Shown piece after piece: positions 7,610 to 9,872 of a stretch of DNA of 9,872 nt; the first letter of the stretch is position 1; each line of letters starts with the position of its first letter. The DNA is taken from contig JADJOG010000035.1 in assembly GCA_016713865.1 (NCBI GenBank), positions 1-9,872 of the forward strand. Direction: 5' to 3'. The DNA comes from Flavobacteriales bacterium. GTDB lineage: Bacteria > Bacteroidota > Bacteroidia > Flavobacteriales_F > PHOS-HE28. A model generated the notes under the pieces. That model saw only the letters and a list, made by a program, of their open reading frames with translations, was not told the DNA's origin and searched no databases. Position numbers and translations under genes: made by a program.

Positions 7610-8655
7610 ATGATCCGCACCATCCTCCTCACCACAATCGTCGCTTGTTCTCTCGTCGTGAACGGGCAAACGAAGAAGGAATACGCCGCTGCCCTTGTGG
7701 GCTTCTATAACGTGGAGAACGTCTATGACACTCTGGATGCACCTGGTGTGGACGATGCCGAATTCCTGCCCAATAGCAACAAGCAATGGACAGCGCGCGC
7801 TATTGGAGCAAGCTCGATCGCATCGCCGGTGTCATTGCCGGCATGGGCGGGATCTGCATCCGCAGGGCATGGCCATCCTCGGCCTGGCCGAAGTGGAGAA
7901 CAGCGCCGTGATCGAAGACCTCGTTGCGCGGCCATCGCTGAAGGAAAGGAAGTACCGTGTAGTGCATGTGGATGGACCTGACCGGCGCGGGGTTGATGTG
8001 GCCTTGATCTATAATCCGGCCATGTACAAGGTGTATGCGCACAAGAGCAACAGGCTCACCCTGCCGAACGACTCATCCTTCCGTTCGCGCGATCAATTGC
8101 TCGTGAGCGGCGTGCTCGATGGGGATACCACGCATGTGATCGTGGCGCACTGGCCGAGCCGCAGGGGCGGGCAGAAAGCGAGCGACCCCAATCGGAGGGC
8201 CGCCGCTGAGTTGGGGCGCCGCTTGATCGACTCGCTCACCGCGATCGGCCCGCGCCACCGCATCCTGTACATGGGCGACCTGAATGATGACCCGGTGAAT
8301 GCAAGCGTGACGCGCTACCTGAAAGCCTCCGGTGAAAAGAGCAAGGCCGTGGGATCAACGCTGTACAATCCGATGTACGATCCTTACCAGAAAGGCGTGG
8401 GCTCGCTTGCGTGGCGCGACTCGTGGAACCTCTTCGATCGGATCGTCATCAATACGCCGCTGCTCACCGGCGAGGGCGGGCGCTACAAGTATTACGGCGC
8501 GCGCATCTACAACGAGGAGTTCCTCCGGCAGAAGGAAGGCGCATTCGCCGGCTATCCTTTCCGTTCGTTCGTGGGCGATACCTACCCAAGAAGGATACAG
8601 CGATGACTTCCCAGTGTTCCCGATCCTGGTGAAGGAGGTGGGGGCGGCGAACTGA
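7610..8655 (+). pseudogene. Secreted endonuclease/exonuclease/phosphatase (EEP) family gene, broken by three frameshifts
   Basis: A Bacteroidota-type EEP (DNase I-like) protein read across three frames. Frame 1 from ATG 7610: signal peptide MIRTILLTTIVACSLVVNGQ, then FYNVENVYDTLDAPG and FLPNSNKQWTAR. A base appears missing in the GCGCGCGC run at 7793-7800. The next frame gives YWSKLDRIAGVIAGMG (7801-7848), then another base appears missing at 7849-7851. The third frame gives DLHPQGMAILGLAEVEN, DRRGVDVALIYNP, VAHWPSRRGG, YMGDLNDDP, SWNLFDRIVINTPLL and YPFRSFVGDTY. An extra C in CCC at 8585-8587 then shifts to QEGYSDDFPVFPILVKEVGAAN and a stop at 8655. Correcting the three indels gives 1047 bases, 348 residues, normal for the family. 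The metal and catalytic Glu, His and Asp-Asn motifs are present, but the final SDH motif reads SDD. Either real gene decay or sequencing error explains the indels. It converges on the DinB gene with a 20-bp gap. Confidence 0.85.
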
Positions 8656-8675
8656 CCCCTTCGATCGCGAGACTT

Positions 8676-9761
8676 CTACTGCGACACCCGCTCGACCGAC
8701 TTTGTGTGATGCCGCGCATGCAACACGGTGAACATCACCATCTCACGCGCGGTAAGCGGGCCCATAGCCGGGTGCGGACACATATAGCCGTCCAATTCCT
8801 CTTCACTCCACAAGGCAAGCGCGTCCTGCAATCGTTTCAGCATGGTGCGCCCTTCGCGGATCAGGTTCAGCACTTCTTCTGTGCGAACAACGGGTGGCAT
8901 GAACCGATCAGGAGGAGTCACGCCCTGCGCTAGGCGATCATAGTACTTCTTGCTCAGCGCTTCCATGTCCATGCTGGCGCGATCCATGCGTCCGAACCGC
9001 TCTTCGATCATCGCCTTCGGCATCCCGAGGTAGTTGGTCATGGCCTTCACGCCGAGATGGATGTGGAGCATGTGCTGCAGCGCGTTCCATTGCACCGGCG
9101 CGGCTTGTTGCTGCTTTGCCTCGCTGAGCGTGATCACGGTGCTCCAAAGCGCTTCGTGCGATGCGTGCAATTCTGCTTGCATCAATGGCATGGTGTGCGG
9201 GTGAGCGAACACGCCATCGGTGAAATGCCCACGATGCTCCGGCTTGCTGAATTTGTCCGCGTTGAAAGCAGCTGATCCGCCGCGCGGTATCGAAAGGCTC
9301 TTCCACGCATCACCGCGCAACAGTTTGCCGATATGCACGATCTGCCCCATGTGGTAGGGATAGTGCGCGAGTTGCCGATTGATCGCCTCCAGTATGGTGT
9401 GCCCTTCGTTGCGGATGTGGATGATGCGCTCCAGATCGGCATCGGTCACGCTATCGAGCGCACGGAAAAGGCATGCCCAGCCTTCTTCCCATTTCGTCAG
9501 CATCGCATCGCGCGAACTGATATCGTTGTCGAATTCGGCTTCGCGATCGCGCCATTCCTTTTCGCCGTCGGTGGTGAGGAAGTCGGTCCACCGCGAACGC
9601 ATGTTGCCCCACAGGTGCTTCACGATGGTGGCCACGCTATTGGTGTCGGCGTTGGGCTGCCAGAAGAGTTCCTCATCGCTCAACTGGGCGAATGTCTTCT
9701 CGCCAAGCTGCTTGTAATAGGCGAACTGCTTGCGCGCGCTTTCGATGTATCCGAGACTCAT
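8676..9761 (-). CDS. Tandem DinB-fold protein (DUF1572 fused to a second DinB-like domain)
   Basis: A 361-residue protein with two DinB-superfamily four-helix-bundle domains. Residues ~1-185 match DUF1572: MSLGYIESARKQFAYYK, VKHLWGNMRSRWTDFLTTDG, NRQLAHYPYHMGQIVHIGK, SLSIPRGGS and HFTDGVF, which is normally where such a protein ends. Residues ~191-361 form a second DinB-like unit (MPLMQAELHASHEALW, WNALQHMLHIHLGVKAMTNY, PLTAREMVMFTVLHARHHTK). Each has candidate metal-binding histidines: H49, H133, H137 in the first; H230, H348, H352 in the second. DinB-fold proteins are often metal-dependent thiol transferases or damage-inducible proteins, but the function of this family is unknown. ATG at 9761-9759 fits the family N-terminus; ATG at 9800 or GTG at 9842 in the same frame would add 13 or 27 residues. 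No signal peptide is seen. Confidence 0.85.
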   Translation of the reverse strand: MSLGYIESARKQFAYYKQLGEKTFAQLSDEELFWQPNADTNSVATIVKHLWGNMRSRWTDFLTTDGEKEWRDREAEFDNDISSRDAMLTKWEEGWACLFRALDSVTDADLERIIHIRNEGHTILEAINRQLAHYPYHMGQIVHIGKLLRGDAWKSLSIPRGGSAAFNADKFSKPEHRGHFTDGVFAHPHTMPLMQAELHASHEALWSTVITLSEAKQQQAAPVQWNALQHMLHIHLGVKAMTNYLGMPKAMIEERFGRMDRASMDMEALSKKYYDRLAQGVTPPDRFMPPVVRTEEVLNLIREGRTMLKRLQDALALWSEEELDGYMCPHPAMGPLTAREMVMFTVLHARHHTKSVERVSQ

Positions 9762-9808
9762 GGCGATGGCGTATTGCTGGCGCAAGGTGACCGGTGCCAT
9801 GGCCTGCA

Positions 9809-9822
9809 CGTTTGCGCAAACG
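9809..9822. repeat. Perfect 14-bp palindrome upstream of the DinB gene
   Basis: CGTTTGCGCAAACG reads identically on both strands. It sits 47 bases upstream of the preferred DinB-gene ATG (9761), or 8 bases upstream of the alternative ATG at 9800. Its position would suit a dimeric repressor operator, but no regulator is visible in the window and there is only one copy, so the role is conjecture. Confidence 0.4.
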
Positions 9823-9838
9823 GTCCAACCGCTTCTTG

Positions 9839-9870
9839 CCACGGCTCAACGAAGCGCCGTGGGCGTTTTG
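9839..9870 (+). terminator. Small GC-rich hairpin followed by a short T run
   Basis: CCACGGC (9839-9845) pairs with GCCGTGG (9856-9862) around a 10-base loop, followed by GCGTTTTG on the plus strand. It resembles a weak intrinsic terminator for plus-strand transcription, yet no plus-strand gene ends nearby inside the window. It could instead be chance in GC-rich DNA or part of a feature cut by the window end. Confidence 0.2.
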
Positions 9871-9872
9871 CC

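Noticed and set aside
8656..8675. Possible terminator between the convergent EEP and DinB genes
   Set aside because: Only 20 bases with a short GATCGC-type symmetry; no stem plus T run on either strand.

Overview
The window is a GC-rich, densely packed bacterial chromosome segment with mostly housekeeping content. The gene order points to Bacteroidota, probably a high-GC Flavobacteriales-type lineage. The order is CBS-domain protein, nadK, DUF6089, uppS, bamA on one strand, with pdxJ divergent from it, and this is a characteristic Bacteroidota neighbourhood. Several predicted exported proteins have signal peptides ending near A/G-Q, a match to the Bacteroidota -7 promoter box (TANNTTTG) lies upstream of pdxJ, and Shine-Dalgarno sequences are weak or absent. 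The phylum call is inferred from gene content; the sublineage is a guess.

Left block, minus strand, transcribed right to left from about 5272 to beyond position 1: a CBS-CBS-ACT-like regulator, a small single-POTRA Omp85 barrel, NAD kinase (nadK), a DUF6089 outer-membrane barrel, isoprenyl transferase (uppS) and BamA, which is cut by the window edge. Spacing is mostly 3-30 bp, consistent with one operon; the larger gaps are about 70 bp (before the Omp85 gene) and 105 bp (before the DUF6089 gene). The block joins envelope biogenesis (lipid carrier, outer-membrane protein insertion) to NADP supply.

Middle block, plus strand, 5318-7517: pdxJ (vitamin B6 synthesis) overlaps a YbfF-like alpha/beta hydrolase by 4 bp, and an unrecognised secreted protein follows 5 bp later. 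A 45-bp divergent intergenic region at 5273-5317 holds the likely promoter for pdxJ and probably also for the CBS gene.

Right block, 7610-9761: a secreted endonuclease/exonuclease/phosphatase (EEP) family gene on the plus strand is broken by three apparent single-base indels and also carries SDD where the family has a catalytic SDH. A convergent minus-strand gene encodes a fusion of two DinB-like domains (DUF1572 plus a second DinB). The last ~110 bases contain a perfect 14-bp palindrome and a small hairpin.

I found no mobile element, CRISPR array, RNA gene or obvious new multi-gene system. The observations most worth checking are an in-frame loss of about 15 residues in the tunnel-lining helix region of UppS, the triply frameshifted EEP gene with its altered catalytic motif, the tandem DinB fusion, and the extra Omp85 gene inside the nadK-uppS-bamA cluster.
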